Origin: Iodidimonas nitroreducens
Lineage (GTDB): Bacteria > Pseudomonadota > Alphaproteobacteria > Sphingomonadales > Rhodothalassiaceae
Reading direction: 5' to 3' (one strand)
Length of the DNA stretch: 64,000 bases
NCBI RefSeq assembly: GCF_008579165.1
Contig: NZ_BKCN01000010.1
The stretch's first letter is position 1; each line of letters begins with the position of its first letter. Below the pieces are notes generated by a model, which was not told the origin of the DNA, did no database searches, and saw nothing but the letters and a program-made list of their open reading frames with translations. This document shows, piece after piece, positions 63,561-64,000 of this stretch. The translations under genes were made by a program, and so were the position numbers.

Positions 63561-64000
63561 CTACCCCCGGGCGGTGATGGCGTCATCGAGGGCGAGGAGG
63601 CGTTTGGCGGCTTGTACATGCAAAAGCTCGATCATCTTGCCATCCAGCACGGCGACGCCCTTGTTCGCGGCTTCGGCCTCTGCCCAGGCATCCACCATCG
63701 CCCGCGCTTTTTCGATGGCGTCGGCTGAGGGCCGGAAAATCTCATTGGCGGGATCGATCTGGCGCGGATGCACCAAAGTTTTGCCGTCAAAGCCCAAGGC
63801 CGCTGCCTTGCCGCAGGCCCGGCGGAAGCCATCCCCATCATCAAGCGCCCCATAAACCCCATCGATGATCGCCAGATCATAAGCCCGCGCCGCCAGCAGA
63901 GACAGGCCAAAGCTGGTGGCAAAAGCCGCTTCATCGGCATCGGGGGGCAGCCGCAGGTCCTTGGCCAGATCATTGGTGCCCATCACGAAACAGGCCAATC
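63561..64000 (-). CDS. HpcH/HpaI-family CoA-ester lyase (malyl-/citramalyl-CoA lyase like), 5' part cut by the window edge
   Basis: The C-terminal ~146 residues only. MGTNDLAKDLRL, LAIIDGVYGALDDGDGFRRAC, ALGFDGKTLVHPRQIDPANE and the conserved IEKARAMVDAWAEAEAANKG tail are typical of CitE-like CoA-ester lyases. The metal and substrate residues in the N-terminal half lie outside the window, so the exact substrate cannot be told. Confidence 0.85.
   Translation of the reverse strand, partial: LACFVMGTNDLAKDLRLPPDADEAAFATSFGLSLLAARAYDLAIIDGVYGALDDGDGFRRACGKAAALGFDGKTLVHPRQIDPANEIFRPSADAIEKARAMVDAWAEAEAANKGVAVLDGKMIELLHVQAAKRLLALDDAITARG

Overview
The window reads as a chromosomal segment of an alphaproteobacterium of moderately high GC content. 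The evidence is 6S RNA between zapA and a 5-formyl-THF cyclo-ligase gene, RcdA-like and TrcR-like (DUF1013) cell-cycle proteins, a perfect TTAA-N7-TTAA CtrA-type box, COQ9, the tkt-gap-pgk-fba-thiE cluster, and alphaproteobacterial palindromic repeats of the 'cgtcattccgggcttgaccc' kind. I cannot name the genus; nothing points to a plasmid or prophage. Almost all genes are housekeeping genes.

Layout. 1-3.4 kb: a dispersed repeat, a MAPEG membrane protein, a PabB-PabC fusion and a small ORF. 4.0-9.8 kb: a TtpC-type TonB energising operon (DUF3450, TtpC/ExbB, ExbD, ExbD, TonB, TPR lipoprotein-free periplasmic protein). 10-15 kb: prephenate dehydrogenase, purEK, a GGDEF cyclase behind a CtrA box, two DUF465 proteins and TrcR. 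15.3-20.5 kb: a MacAB-like exporter operon (adaptor, ATPase, two FtsX permeases) and a quinone oxidoreductase. 20.6-28.5 kb: DUF1192, RcdA, rpmE, an ABC exporter, an uncharacterised MotA/MotB-like stator pair, an OmpA-like secreted protein, an inositol-monophosphatase-family gene and efp. 28.6-34.6 kb: thiE and the lower glycolysis/Calvin-type genes. 34.8-37.2 kb: DUF4164, zapA, 6S RNA, cyclo-ligase and a YmdB phosphoesterase. 37.2-41.2 kb: a Fic protein whose motif lacks the catalytic His, an M2 peptidase lipoprotein and a TraT-like lipoprotein. 41.3-49.1 kb: uvrB, thpR, tesA divergent from ybbA-ybbP, and a BI-1 protein. 49.2-56.7 kb: TetR, COQ9, rpsU, ubiD, an AT-rich acquired membrane protein gene, ppa, ubiA, a VOC protein and LMW-PTP. 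56.8-64 kb: SDR, a possible minus-strand small RNA, class III sirtuin, phhB, yciB, sdhCDAB and a truncated CoA-ester lyase.

A striking property of the sequence itself is that at least 13 genes, many of them normally single-copy and essential (tkt, ubiA, ubiD, purK, uvrB), are broken by frameshifts. In every case restoring one missing base per break returns a whole number of codons and the family motifs, often in short G or C runs. This looks like uncorrected homopolymer deletions in the assembly rather than gene decay, and it also explains an apparent ExbB-ExbB fusion. I give such genes as single CDS entries spanning the break. The most interesting biological leads are the stator-like pair, the TtpC-type TonB operon with twin ExbDs, the anti-Shine-Dalgarno small RNA candidate, the His-less Fic protein, and the CtrA-controlled diguanylate cyclase.
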